The notes: generated by a model not told the origin, from the letters alone. Positions 28,201-40,062 are shown, counted from the stretch's first letter. The stretch: DNA of 64,000 nt from Haematococcus lacustris (GCA_030144725.1 JASKMD010000012.1:2223649-2287648), one strand, 5' to 3'. A program made the numbers and translations.

Positions 28201-30464
28201 GTCAGGGTCAGGGTCAGGGTCAGGGTCAGGGTCAGGGTCAGGGTCAGGGTCAGGGTCAGGGTCAGGGTCAGGGTCAGGGTCAGGGTCAGGGTCAGGGTCA
28301 GGGCCAGGGTCAGGGTCAGGGTCAGGGTCAGGGCCAGGGTCAGGGTCAGGGTCAGGGTCAGGGTCAGGGCCAGGGCCAGGGTCAGGGCCAGGGCCAGGGC
28401 CAGGGTCAGGGTCAGGGTCAGCGCCCCTTACCTTAGGGTTGACCTGGATCATGCCCTGCCTTGTATGCCTACTGCCTATTGCCCTCACCGCCCTGCACCC
28501 AGCCCCTGTCCCCAGCCTCCTGGCCCCTGGTCCCTAAGTCAGATGCCTCCCAGCCAGCAAGCTCACTGATGGCCCTCCCTCTGCCCCCTCCCTGCCCCTG
28601 CTCTGGCTGCTGATGAGCCACACCTCCTCCTCCTCTGTGCCTCCTCCTTCTGCGCCTGCAGGTCACGGCTGCCACTGCGTTGCAGCAGCGCGCTTACATG
28701 CTGTTTTACCAGCGCATCACACCTCACGCCGCCCCTGACCCCAGCCTGAAGCAGAGGGGGCAGGCCAGAGCAGCGGACGCCTCAGCACCAGCACCAACAC
28801 CTGCACCAGCTGCTCTGCTCCACGCAGCCGCCCTGCAACCTGCCTCGGCCTTTCTTGACACAGCTCAACCCCATGGCCTCCTGCATGCCCCACAGAATAG
28901 CCTAGGCTCCCCACTCAATCTGCCGCACCCTACCCTCCATCCAGTTCCCAACTCCCAACCGACCCAACCGACTCAACCGACAACACACCTCCTCCAGTCA
29001 CAGAGCAGACAGGCAGACTCAGCATCGCCATCAAGCACCCTGGTGCCTGCGCTGCCCGCCAATGGCAACGGTGTGGCTCACCACAGCAATGATGGCACAG
29101 TCGACACCAGGCAGGAGGGGCGGGGGCCCCAGGGGCGGAGGGAGGGCAATAGTGGTGTGTCAGAGCCGCCGCTAGCACAGCCTGCAGCAGCAGCATCAGC
29201 AGCATCAGCAGCATCAGCCAGCCAGCCTGCCCCTACCAGTGTTCTGTCCCACCCCCTCATACTCCCTCCCCCCTCACCACCACCACCACATGACAGGGAC
29301 CTCCTTCAGCCCTCAGAGCAGCCACTACAGCCCCTGTGGCCACCACAGCCCCCAGCTGCCCTACCACACCTTCAATCTCAACCACAGCCGGCCAGTAGCC
29401 CCCTCCCCGTCATGAGTCAGGGTCACCCCCAGCAGCCAGTCCCTGGCTCAGGGGAGGTCAGCAATGGTGTGAGTCACCCTCATTCAGGTGTGGGCAGTGC
29501 TGCACTGGTGGGGCCAGGCTGCCAGGCCATGGCAGGGTTTGCCGAGACGGCAGCGGGTGGGGCAGCAGAAGAGGGTCCCCTATCTGGCCAAGGGAATCTA
29601 GGGAGCCAGCCTGCCCCTGTGATGCTCAGGCCAGTCAGTGCTGCCCAGCATGGCCTAGTACCTGGAACCCTGTGTGCAGGAGTTGGGGACCAGCAGGGAG
29701 GGCATGGTGGTCAGGAGCAGCAGCAGTGTAGGGGGAAGGAGCCAGAGCAGCAAGGAGCAGCGGCAGCTGCATGCCGGGTGGCAGGAGAGCAGGTGGTGCT
29801 GATGGACGTGGTGAGATGTCCAACACAGCTCATGGGGTCTGTGTCACACACAGCAGGCCAGGTGCCCTGTTCACCCCAGGCTGGACTGCAGGCAGAGGCG
29901 ACAGACACGCTAACAGCCCAGTCCCTTGTAGCAGTGCGTGTGTCAGGCAGCTGGGCAGCTGGCCTGCAGGCAGACGCACAGCAGCTCCACACCAGCCATA
30001 CAAGGCATGCTCATCTACCATCTCCAGCTTGGCGGCTGCTGAGATTAGCCGCTGCCCCTGAGCGTGGCAGCAGCTCTGTAGGCAGTGAGGGTGGGCTAGA
30101 GATGAGGCAGGGGCTGGGCCAGCCGCAAGAGCAGGCTATCCAGACGCCAGCCCACCAGCAAGAACGCGATGGACATGAAGGCACTGTCAGCAGCGACCTC
30201 GACGGCTCGGTGCACTTGATGTTGCACGTCGACCTGCCTGGCGTCACAGACGCGGAGCAAATCGAATTGCATGCGTCCGCGCTAGATGCGCTAGCTGTTA
30301 GCGTGATAGTGCCCGGGCGGTACGCTCTCTTGATCACTCTCCCGGTGGACCATCCGGCACCGGTGGACCACACCGTCAAGGCAGAGGTCCGAGGGGCAGT
30401 GCTACGCCGCAGCCGCAGCTGTCCTCGATTGGAGGTAGACATCCGTCGGGTTAGGGTGTGTTAG
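22279..30464 (+). CDS. MYND-type ubiquitin-specific protease with long C-terminal extension
   Basis: Thirteen exons join in phase: 22279-22373, 22816-22999, 23396-23443, 23514-23583, 24055-24139, 24474-24543, 25213-25308, 25834-25983, 26270-26317, 26601-26723, 27368-27508, 27928-28080 and 28662-30464, giving about 1021 residues. A MYND zinc finger (11-50) has C-x2-C, CSAC, YC-x3-C and H-x3-C. The USP core (about 130-440) has the catalytic Cys141 in GNTCFANSLLQCL, WCLVCEMERL, EDAHDLYL, two Zn-binding Cys pairs (CTTC and CERC), LVLCLKRFG, the catalytic His401 in SGHYVAY, Asp417 in CDDESV, and AYMLFYQR. It removes ubiquitin from proteins by thiol hydrolysis. MYND plus USP is the layout of plant UBP15-19. 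The last exon adds some 580 Pro/Gln/Ala-rich residues ending in a compact domain. The start is uncertain. The exon 12 end could also be a GC donor six bases on. Confidence 0.92.
23640..23731 (+). repeat. (GGGGCAGGGCCA)n minisatellite in USP intron 4
   Basis: About seven units of a 12-mer, G-rich on the + strand, within intron 23584-24054. Confidence 0.9.
24340..24410 (+). repeat. (CTGAAC)n hexamer repeat in USP intron 5
   Basis: Degenerate AACATGAGC/AACCTG units become perfect CTGAAC at 24381-24404. Confidence 0.8.
25667..25762 (+). repeat. (GGGCT)n pentamer repeat in USP intron 7
   Basis: About nineteen GGGCT units with one GGGCC variant, in intron 25309-25833. Confidence 0.95.
28158..28421 (+). 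repeat. (GGGTCA)n hexamer array in USP intron 12
   Basis: About forty-three units; toward the 3' end GGGCCA variants are mixed in. The array fills much of intron 28081-28661. Confidence 0.97.
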
Positions 30465-30802
30465 GTGAGACATTGCATTGGCACGGAAGTTGCGAGTTCG
30501 CGAGGGATCAGCGGCAAGGGGGCATGTACTGGACAATTTGTTTCATCTTCCAGCGTAACTTTCCAGCGTAACTTTCCATCATACTCAAATCACTGGGCGT
30601 AAGCGTTGCCAGCTGTGCCGGACCATGCCCGTCTCTCCAGCACCGCAGCCAGGCAGGTGCTACAATGAAATGCACAACGATAGATAGCGCAGTCAGTCAC
30701 CTAGATTGCATTGGCATTTTCATCCTGCCAGCTGGTTGTGTACCTGCTGTCATTACACTCACTCATGGTCATTGAAGGCACAAGTAAAAGCTACGGTGGT
30801 GT
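30465..30802. other. Convergent intergenic region
   Basis: The 338 bases between the 3' ends of the + strand USP gene and the - strand plastid-leader gene. A tandem CAGCGTAACTTTC pair lies at about 30552-30580. No other feature was seen. Confidence 0.6.
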
Positions 30803-33800
30803 TCAGTCCCATGGGGAGATGCTGTCTGTGCGCCCTTGTTTGAGCTTGGTGCTGGCGACAGCAGGCTTTGGCATAACCGTGCTGCCCGAGACTGGCGTAG
30901 CCCAAGGGTCAGGAGGCATAGCCGGTCGCTGCGCCGTGCCGGGTTCGTGTGCTGGCAAACGGGGCGCTTCCTCTTTCAAACCGTTGCGCCTTTTCGTGGA
31001 ATCTGGTAGCGCGTCTGGCATTGAATCTGTCGCGGAAGACGTGGCCAGCGCCGAGCTTGGCCCCACTGACGACCGCTCCCACAGGATTCGCGGCGCTGGC
31101 GCCGTCGTGTTTGTCGACGCCTGTGCCGTTTGGCGGCCGCTGGCCGCTGACACCGGGTCCACCGGCTGAGCGGGGCGCTGCCATAGAATAGCGCCAGGCA
31201 GTTGAGCCCCCGGCCCTGCTGTGCCCTCGGAGCCCTGCTGCCCCTCACCAGCGCCCTGGGCCCCACTGACCCTGCTCCAGCCTTGCCCACTGCCTTGCCG
31301 CCCTGCTGCTGCGCCCCCTGCTGCAGCCCACGCCCCTGTCCCAGGAAACCCAGCAGGCAGTGGCCGAGGGTGGCTCAGCGGTTGTTCTAGCTGCTCCGGC
31401 CCATTGTCAAGCAGGTGTTGTAGCCTGGCAGCAGATGCAGGGGACAAGCGGGAGACGGCAGGGCTGGGTCTGTCGGCAGAGCCAGAGCGTAAAGGGGGCA
31501 GAAGAGGGGAGGAGGCTGGCTGCGATGAAGGAGGATCAGCCACAGCACCGGCCTCTACGTTGCTGGCAGGGCTGACTGCCCCTGCTGTGCCCGTTGAAAC
31601 CATAGAGCCATTGCCAACTGCAGCGCCCTCTCTGGCCCGCGTGGAACCCACCGCTGCGCCTGCCTCACTAGCGCCTGCAGTGGCTGCCAGGGCCAAGCCT
31701 GACTCCGCCTGGGTTGCCTGAGCAGGCACCAGGCCAGCGGAGGGGGTCCCAGAGCCCTGCCCCTTAGCAGCAGGCTGCGGCTCCCCTGAGCCAGGCTGCC
31801 CACTGGCTGGCTTTGCCACCACTGCCTGTACTGCCGCCACCGCTTCCATAGCCAGGCCCACACCTGCTCCTGCTCCAGGTGCTGCCTCAGGGCCCCGGGG
31901 GCTGGCCTGCTGCCCCCCTGCTGCCCCCCCTGCCCCTGCTGCTGCCACTGGCCCACTGCCTGCTGGGTTGTCTTCCAGGGAGGCAGCAGCAGGGTCCGGC
32001 GCTGCCGCTGCCTCATCCTCCTCATCAAACAGACCCGCAGCCACCGCCAGGGCAGTGACACCCAGGCCCACCCCGGCTATGCTGAGGGCTGCACTCAGCC
32101 TGGGGTCAAGCTCCCAGTCTCCCGGCCCAGCCCCTCCCACCACCGCTGCCACTGCTGTACCCGCTGCCCCAACCGCCCCTCCCAGCGCTTGTCCAACTGC
32201 ACCAACTGCCTCATGTGCGGCCTGGCGGCTGGCCTCCCCTGCCTCCCGCAGCCGCTCCAGTGCTGCCTCACCCTGGGTGACGAGGCTGTCCACTGGGCTG
32301 GTGAAGAAGTCTGCGTTGAGGCTGGGCAGAGCCGGCAGAGAGGGGAAGGAGGGGAGGGAGGGTGCTGGAGGGAGGAGGGAGGAGGCAGCAGCACCTGCCT
32401 TGGCCAGCTGCCGCTGGAGTAGGTTTGCAGTTGCGAACGCACCTTCTATGCCAGCCCCTAGCCCTGCCTCGGCTCCCTCCTCACCTAAGCCCTGTCTTCC
32501 TGACCCTCTGCTGCTCTGTGGGCTGCTGTCGGAGCCACTGCTTGCAGCATCAACAGGCCCTGCTGCCGTGCCACTGATGCTAGCACTGGTGGGGTCGGCC
32601 AGGCTGTCAGCAGCAGGCATGGGTGGCAGCAGCCCTGGTGAGGCCTGCAGGCTGGAAAGCAGGGAGCGGGTGATGTCTACATCCACATCAGCCTCTTCGT
32701 CTGCCTCCTCCTCCCCCTGCACGGCCCCATGCAGCTGGACCTCCTCCCCCCCTTGTCCAGCAGACCGTCTCTCTTGCTGAACTGCAGCATTGTCGGTCTC
32801 AAGGTCCACTACACCCAACACACTGGCGAAGCTGCGGACCCCCTCCGACAGCTGCGCCTCCACCTCCCTTGCATTCTCCCCATGTCTGTCAGGCGGCGGC
32901 GGTGGCGGCTGGACCAGCAGTGCGGCGGGTGGGCGGGCCGGCCTAGGTGCTGGGAGCGACCAGGGCCTTGAGCCCAGGACTCTGCTGCTCTGGTCCTTGC
33001 TGGCTTCAGGAGCAGGAAGCTCTTCAAGCTGATTGCCAGGTTGCACAGCTGCAGGTGGGGTCCCTTGCAGAGGGGCCAGCAAACCAGGTGCTGCGGGGGG
33101 TGTGGGGAGGGGGAGAAGGGGGCTGGTCGCAACTGCAGCGCGGGGGATGGAGGGACGGGTCGGGGCAGTGGCAGCAGCTGACAGGGCTGGGGCTGGGAGC
33201 TGGGATTGGACCAGCACATCAGCGAGCTCCTCTCCTGCAGTGGACGAGGTGCTGAGCAGCACCCGCTCAAACAACTGGGCAAGCTGCTCACTGTTCAGGC
33301 GGTGAACGCTGCAGGGGTGTATGCAACAACAGGGGGACACACAGCTGTCAGAGATGAAGGACTGTGCAAAACAGGAGAACAGGAGCATGCAGTGGTAGGG
33401 TGCCTGGTCTTAAGCACTTGTCACCGACCTTCGCTTAAACTCAGCTACGAGCAAACTCTCAATCCTGTCACGCTGTAGCATGACATAGTCTTCCTGCGGC
33501 CTGTGAACACCAGCATCAGCGGCGTGCTCATGGGAAAGGTGGTGGGGCAGTCCGTGATGTGCTCATCTTCGCACCGTTCATCGCCGCGATAGGCATCCAA
33601 CGCGTGTGCAGGTTGGGGATGTAGTCCTAGGCCTAAAGCCAACACTGCAGCCATAGCTTGTCCATGAAAAGCTACAGCACACTGCGATACTTTGGCTACT
33701 GACTTCCTAAGACAGCTGCGATTGCTGCGAGGATGGTCCGTGACGACAGGCGCTGTGCAGCTGATGTGCGGATGACGAGCAGGTGCAAGCGCCTGATGGG

Positions 33801-33807
33801 CGGGCAT
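30803..33807 (-). CDS. Low-complexity protein with plastid/thylakoid-type leader, function unknown
   Basis: Two exons, 33807-33575 and 33308-30803, join in phase (phase-2 junction GAACG|CGTTCAC) to give about 912 residues. Exon 1 starts MPAHQALAPARHPH, is rich in Arg/Ser/Thr, then has a hydrophobic stretch (51-62) followed by PQPAHALD. This looks like a stromal transit peptide plus a thylakoid-lumen A-x-A cleavage site at 67-69. Exon 2 opens with VHRLNSEQLAQLFERVLL. A very Ala/Pro/Gly/Ser-rich body follows, with an acidic patch (GEEEADEEADVDVD), amphipathic helices and one predicted membrane helix (ALSIAGVGLGVTALAVAAGLF). The end repeats the word ILW (AILWQRPAQP, RILWERSS). I do not recognise the family. 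The upstream side reaches the assembly gap, so a further 5' exon is possible. Confidence 0.7.
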
Positions 33808-33919
33808 TGCAAGGCAGGCATCGACCTAAAGCGTCGAACGCCTTGGTTTCGCAAACATTACCATGTCCATGTACAGACAAAACATAGCCCATTCGACATG
33901 GAACAACATGTTTGACTGT

Positions 33920-34419
33920 NNNNNNNNNNNNNNNNNNNNNNNNNNNNNNNNNNNNNNNNNNNNNNNNNNNNNNNNNNNNNNNNNNNNNNNNNNNNNNNNN
34001 NNNNNNNNNNNNNNNNNNNNNNNNNNNNNNNNNNNNNNNNNNNNNNNNNNNNNNNNNNNNNNNNNNNNNNNNNNNNNNNNNNNNNNNNNNNNNNNNNNNN
34101 NNNNNNNNNNNNNNNNNNNNNNNNNNNNNNNNNNNNNNNNNNNNNNNNNNNNNNNNNNNNNNNNNNNNNNNNNNNNNNNNNNNNNNNNNNNNNNNNNNNN
34201 NNNNNNNNNNNNNNNNNNNNNNNNNNNNNNNNNNNNNNNNNNNNNNNNNNNNNNNNNNNNNNNNNNNNNNNNNNNNNNNNNNNNNNNNNNNNNNNNNNNN
34301 NNNNNNNNNNNNNNNNNNNNNNNNNNNNNNNNNNNNNNNNNNNNNNNNNNNNNNNNNNNNNNNNNNNNNNNNNNNNNNNNNNNNNNNNNNNNNNNNNNNN
34401 NNNNNNNNNNNNNNNNNNN
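33920..34419. other. Assembly gap, 500 N
   Basis: A run of exactly 500 undetermined bases, the conventional placeholder for a gap of unknown size. It lies 113 bases beyond the proposed start of the plastid-leader gene and may hide its promoter. Confidence 1.
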
Positions 34420-35570
34420 GGCGGCCCCAACATGGGGTTGGTAATATGCATGCGATTACTCCCTCAATACTGCACCGTTTTTGATAGCGTTTATCACATT
34501 GGTATCTGCAAAGCAATGCGCATCATTTGACCATCAGCGCAAGCCATTGGAGTCTTTGCTCGCGTACTGCCACATGTGCCCGCGAACAAATAACAGCGGC
34601 GAGACGGGTATCCTTGGGACGGTGAGCCACATCCCTGTGGCGCCATCTATCTGGCGCAGTGAGCGGGTTGTGCACACATGGAATGTCCGGCAAACACCCA
34701 TCGCGATGCCTGCCGGGCGTGCAGGGCACCTAGACGGGGTGAATGAAACATATAATCGTACTCGCTTCCGCCGAATACACCATATGGGTCGGCGCACACT
34801 AAGGTATCACCGGGTTACACCCCCCCTCTTCCACTGTGTCCTCCACTGTGTTGCACCCGCTGCACCCACAGAAAAATGGCTACGAAATGTTTGTTCTTGA
34901 CCCCTTGGCGCATTTACTAGAACAAACCGCACGTTAAACAGCCCAGGCCTCTATCAGTTTGACATCTTCAAAGTTGCATCATGTTCTCCAAGCAGAACTA
35001 GGGCCACGGGGCTGTGGGGTGGCAGTTGAGCTATGAAACTTTGCACGCAGGTGGATGGCATGTAGGGGAGTATAACTCTCAGAGGAGACGAGTCCAGATT
35101 CGGTCATGGTGTGGTGTTGGTTGACTGACTGCATGGCTCTGGCCCTGAAATCGGCTAAGGGAGTTGGGGGTCACAGGCCAAAGTGAGCTTATGGCTTATC
35201 TGAGTATGAGCGTTTGTTACAATGTCCTAGATGAGCTTAGCCTAGTAAGTAGCATGTTGTAAGTCCAAATGGTCGAGCTGTGGCATTGCCCTCCAGGTAT
35301 GGGGGGAGGTGGGCTCATTGCCACATCGCCGCAACCGCTTTCCGATCCGACTGCTGCCGCCGACGCGCATGCTCATGTAGAGCAGCCCACGCGACGCGGG
35401 CGGTTGAAGCGACGACTGCATGCTCCGCAATGGCTCAAATTTGAATCACCAACTTTGATGCTTTGTTGTGCACGGCCTACTCGGTGTATGTTTATTCTGG
35501 ATGGGTGAAAGGTAGCTGGCTGGGTTGGCTACATACTGAGCCAGCTAGCATTAAATTTAGCGCAGCGAGT
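34420..35570. other. Intergenic region without a recognisable gene
   Basis: A 139-codon open frame (34481-34900, +) has mixed composition but no recognised motif and no coding support. The rest is AT-richer than the genes. I see nothing else. Confidence 0.4.
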
Positions 35571-35576
35571 GCAGAG

Positions 35577-35792
35577 TTACAGCCGTCCTACTACCAGGGG
35601 TAGGTTTTCTGTTAGTTGGGGGCGCCTGACCCTGTCCACCCTTTCACCTCGTTCCCTAGGGGTGGCATGGTTCACCGAGGGGCACCACGTCAGTCCCCGC
35701 ACTGGCGCCTCGAAACGCTGGCTCCAGGCTGACCGCAACAAGCGGTCCTGCACTTGATCTGGCCGGGGCTTCCACTCCACGCCCAACGTCAC
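35577..35792 (-). pseudogene. Fanzor-like subfamily B fragment B3
   Basis: On the minus strand WKPRPDQVQDRLLRSAWSQR, then FEAPVRGLTWCPSVNHATP, then RVDR is directly comparable to the same block in the 53.8-54.4 kb copy. The frame is lost right after VDR, where that copy has DCNAALNL. Only this internal piece remains. Confidence 0.6.
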
Positions 35793-36138
35793 GGCTCGAG
35801 TGTCTAAACCTCGTTCCTACATGTGGTGGCCAACAGCCAATACTTGTCGGTCACGAGCCATTAGCCGGTGCGGGTTTTGTACCGGTTGATCACGTGTTCG
35901 CTGATGGTAGTCTGTGGTCCATGTCGACACTGCTACAACCTCGGCAGGTTTGTCCAAGGCTATGACATGACGCAGGTGCCGCTATAGACCCTCTTTGACC
36001 CAACGAACATTAAAAGTTCATTAGTGGGGGTCACTCTTTCCTGGCTGCGCTTCAATCGATGGAACCAGCGCTCGCCCGGGAGTCCTGCTGCACTGACACG
36101 CATCAGCCGGCGCTGTGAATTTAAGACGCACAAACAGG

Positions 36139-38045
36139 ATGGCGGACGGCCTGTTGACGCGCCAGCTTAAGCTGGCGCTCAAAGACGGTGTTGGGGCTGC
36201 GCGCGGAGCGCGATCGCTTGTTGTGATGGCAGTTTGGGTCGTCTGCGGGCTGTCAGCTTGCGTGGCTCAGGACCCCGGCTGGCTGGAGGGCAGAGCCACG
36301 TGAGACGTGCACACATGCACATTCGCTGCGGCCCGCGACTCGCGCATCACGCCTCGCTCGACTGCGACTGTCCCCCGCACAGATATTTCGGCGCGCCTGA
36401 AGCTGTATCAAGGGCGTACGATCCAGCACGCGGAGAAGGATCGTTCGGGTAAGTCGCCCGTCAGCTTCTTCCCTGGTCCGTCGTTTGAGTGGGTAGGTTG
36501 ATGGCTTGCTGCTACTGTCATAAAATATAGAAGCTTTTTACGCAGTGGTGAACACTTTGTGAGGCACCACGAAGCCAGAGCTGTTGTTTGCACTGCAGGA
36601 TCCTTGCCTATGGGTCATGTGGCTACACCAACATCGGCAGCTCAGGGGTGGGTGCCGCCACTTGCCAGTTCCCCTCATGTCAGTCCCCAGCCATCACCAA
36701 ACCCATCATCATCACCATGAACCATGACGCCACGTGCCTACAAATATTTGTGCAGGCTAACACTACATGCCAGTGTCAGGTGCACAGGTGCAAGGGTGTC
36801 ATTGACAAAGAGTGACTCACATGCAGGGCACCTTGCCATACCCACGAGACGCAGTGGCCGCCAGCGCTGACGCAAACTCAGACTACCCTGGATCATGCAG
36901 CCGCTGTTATGAGATCCGCTGCCGCTCTGGCCCAGTGCTGAGTGAGTGCACCACCTCTGCTCTGCATGGGGTCTCCGCCCTCCTGGCTGCATGGGCCCTT
37001 TTGACCTGCATGGGTCCCTGCAGGGGCACGCAGCCAAAGGCCATGCCACTGCCGCGGCTGCCTTGCGCAGGCAACAGTCGCCAACCTATTAAGATAGTGT
37101 ACGGAGTGTCTGGCCAGCCGCCCTCCATCGGCTACTTTGATGGCGACAAGTGGCGGCCGTACCTGCCCTCCATCAACCCCAACGTCACGGATGAGAACGG
37201 AAGGTGGCTGGGTGTAGCTTGGGTGCAGTGCAGGGCAGGTGAAGCCAATGCCGCTGTCACTAGGTCCGCCTGCTGGTCGGGTAGGGAAGGGTAGGGAAGG
37301 TAGGGAAGGTAGGGGTAGGGGTAGGGGTAGGGGTAGGGGTAGGGGTAGGGGTAGGTAGGGGTAGGGGTAGGGGTAGGGGTAGGGGTAGGGGTGGGGGTAG
37401 GGGTAGGGGTAGGGGTAGGGGTAGGGGTAGGGGTAGGGGTAGGGGTAGGGGTAGGGGTAGGGGTAGGGGTAGGGGTAGGGGTAGGGGTAGGGGTAGGGGT
37501 AGGGGTCAGCCCTAGCGGGTGCCCTCATACCCTGTCCTACCTGACCAAGGGTGGTGTGCAGCCTAGAAACCAGGCCCTGACTGATCTCACTGCACCTTAC
37601 CCTACCCATTGCCTGCCCCGCACCCTGCCAGGCCGTTCCCCGGCAACCCTGGTGAGGCTGACAACCAAATTGTGGTGCAGTGCTACAATGAGGCCAAGTC
37701 ACTCCGAGTGCGTGTGATTGACAGCTGCCCCTGCACCCAGGCAAGTGTTTGCGATTCACAGGCTGCAAGAGGCGAGCAAGGCCTATGAGGGAGTAGGGGG
37801 CGGAGGGGCTGGGTGGGTGGGGCTGTGGTCCAGCAGCCAAGGGTGGGAGGGGAGAGAGGGGCTAGGGAGTGAACAGGCTGGGAGGGTGCGAGTGCCAATA
37901 GGACGTGGGGTGCGGTGCCAATAGGAGGTGGGGTGCGGTGGGCTCTAGGACGGGTAGATGCCATCAGGGTGGGTGGAGGGATGGGCACAGGTGGATAGGC
38001 ATAGGCGAATATGTGCCTTGGGTAGGCGGCTTGCATGGAACTGCA

Positions 38046-38087
<42 letters not shown>

Positions 38088-40062
38088 AGCAGCCAGGGCT
38101 TAGTCGGGTGGGGCCTGGCACAGCGGTAAGAAAGCAATGCGTTGTACGGCATCATCCAGGCTGTGGCTGTGTGGCTGCATCAGGCAGCCAGGGCTGGTTT
38201 GAGCGTGCAGGTGCTGAAGGAGGGCGCCCCTGGGGTGAAGGCGGGAGGGGAGACCCGGCGCCAGGAGTGGTGCTGCGGGCCCGTCACCCACTTTGACATC
38301 TCCTACTGGTACGGGCTGAACTGGCAATTTTTGAATTGATGTAATAGTTTTAGGCAACATACTGTTTTGTCACTGATTGAATTGATCCAAATCAACTGTC
38401 ATGCTCGAGCACTGGGGTGGCCTGGCTGAGGCAGTACGCGTCAGCAGGCATGGCTGGGTAGAGATACAGCTGCACACTAGGGGCTGCACAGCCTCATTAT
38501 GGCTTTGAAGATCATGTCAGTCGTGAGCAGTGATGCATCTACCGCGTGCTGTGGCTCCATGCAGGGCCATGCAGCAGCTGGCCCACCCGGTGACTGGGGC
38601 CATTATGCTGAACTACCGTCCTGTGGACTGTGACACCGGGGCTCCTGTGCCTCCCAACATCATCAGCCCAGTGCTGTACAGCAGCACCACAGGCATCGGC
38701 ACAGGCTGGGGCTGGATGCCTTACAAGTCAAACTCAGCGGTGCTGACGGTGCAAGGTGAGGCGCCGCATGACTGGCTGCGGCCTGCTGGGGTGCATCCTG
38801 CCCCCCTGACCGGAGACACAGTCCCCTAGTGCCTTGTGGGACGGTAGTTCAACTTGATGGCTCCATTCACCTGACAGGGGCAAGAGAGGGCATCACAGGG
38901 CAGGGTACTGCCATCCCCCGTGGCATCCCTGGTGCACGCCTCGTTGTCCCATTCTCCTCATTGTCATCATCACCCACCTCCCCTTCCTGCACTTCCTTTA
39001 CTTCCTCCTCCTCCTCCTCCTTCTCTAGCCCTTTCCTCCTCCTCCTCTCGCCCTCTCCTCCTCCTCGTCCTGCTGCTGCCCTCCCCCCTAATGGACTTCC
39101 CTTCCATGACTGTTTAGTGCTCATTCCCCTGTGTGAGCTCCACCTGGCACCCTGGCCTGCATCACACAGGGCCTACCCCGACGCCTGGCTCCAAGTCCAC
39201 CTGCATCAACCTGCAGCCCAAGGGCTCCATCAGCTTCTTCTGCCGCGAGTGCTACCGCCCAGGCTTCCAGCCCTTGGCCGGCAAAACGTCCTTGAACTTC
39301 TGGATCAGGCCAGACAACGGACAGACTGCCACGGTGAGCAGCAAGCAAGCTGTGCCCGCTGCCCTTAGTACCTCGGTGGGGGACAAGCCCTGTAACCTTC
39401 CCCTCTGCCGTTGTGCAATTCGTTCCCCAGCTTGCCTCTTCCCTCCCTTATATACGCCATATCATCAAAATCTCTACACTTCCCACTTTGACTCTGCCCT
39501 TGCTTCAAGCCATGCCTGCTGTCCCGGGAGCCGTGTAGGTGTGGCGCACCCACCATCCGCCTACTAGTATCTATCAGTTCTTATGAATGCCATCGCGAAT
39601 ACCTGACGCCCACCACATTTCTACCCAGACCATCAATTCCTACCCAGACCATCAATTCCTGCCTAGACAATCAATTGCTACCCAGACCATCCATCCCTGC
39701 ACTGTCCTTCACTGCCCTACACAGCGCTACACCACTGATGTCAAGCCCCCACTGACCCTCCTCCCCTCATGGGGTTGCCCATGTCCACTCCATCTGTCCA
39801 GGTGCCTCCCCTCAAGCTGTTCTTGGTCCAGGCGGAGGTCAAGGGCTATTGCCGCAGTGAGCTAAACCTGGGGTCCAGCATCAACCCCTCTGATAGCAGC
39901 ACCGTGGGGGGCAGGGAGTGGTCGTTGTTCACGATCCCACTCAGTGAGTTTGGCTGTGGTGGCAGCGGCTACCCCTCCCTGGCTCAAATCGACAAGGTCG
40001 AGTTTGAGAACGTGCAGACCCGGGAGGTGGCTTTCTGCATCACGCAAGCGGAGCTGGTGTGA
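36139..40062 (+). CDS. Expansin-like secreted protein: double-psi beta-barrel plus C-terminal beta domain
   Basis: Ten exons join in phase: 36139-36299, 36383-36448, 36599-36647, 36827-36941, 37071-37203, 37632-37740, 38211-38308, 38565-38755, 39170-39333 and 39802-40062, giving 448 residues. A signal peptide (hydrophobic 26-42) precedes GWLEGRATYFGAP, the start of the expansin barrel. Then come YGSCGYTN, DYPGSCSRCYEIRC, VIDSCPC and HFD (238-240), the motif kept in alpha- and beta-expansins. The C-terminal part begins with STCINLQPKGSISFFC and ends ENVQTREVAFCITQAEL, which looks like a beta-sandwich, perhaps carbohydrate-binding. Expansins loosen cell walls without hydrolysis. The alga's wall is not plant-like, so the substrate is unknown. 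Intron 6 starts with GC (CAG|GCAAGT). Poly(A) signals TGTAA lie at 40112 and 40141. Confidence 0.9.
37264..37506 (+). repeat. (GGGGTA)n hexamer array in expansin-like gene intron 5
   Basis: About thirty-eight units, with a few GGGTA contractions at the left end and one GGGGTG variant near 37391. The intron is 37204-37631. Confidence 0.97.
38045..38096 (+). repeat. (CCAG)n tetranucleotide repeat in expansin-like gene intron 6
   Basis: About eleven CCAG units inside the GC-AG intron 37741-38210. Confidence 0.9.

Noticed and set aside
28158..28421. Tandem GGGTCA array as a CRISPR-like or regulatory array
   Set aside because: There are no spacers. It is a simple hexamer repeat inside an intron of a nuclear gene.
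27728..28537. 269-residue Gly-Ser repeat protein
   Set aside because: It overlaps a real USP exon in another frame and translates the GGGTCA array.
31221..33305. Several plus-strand frames over the plastid-leader gene
   Set aside because: They are GC-rich shadows. Only the minus frame is continuous for more than 800 codons and joins a leader exon in phase.
34481..34900. 139-residue frame after the gap as a gene
   Set aside because: No motif, no splice context and no compositional support.
37264..37506. GGGGTA array as an interstitial telomere
   Set aside because: Volvocine telomeres are TTTTAGGG-like. The unit lacks the T run, and the array is one of several unrelated G-rich hexamers.
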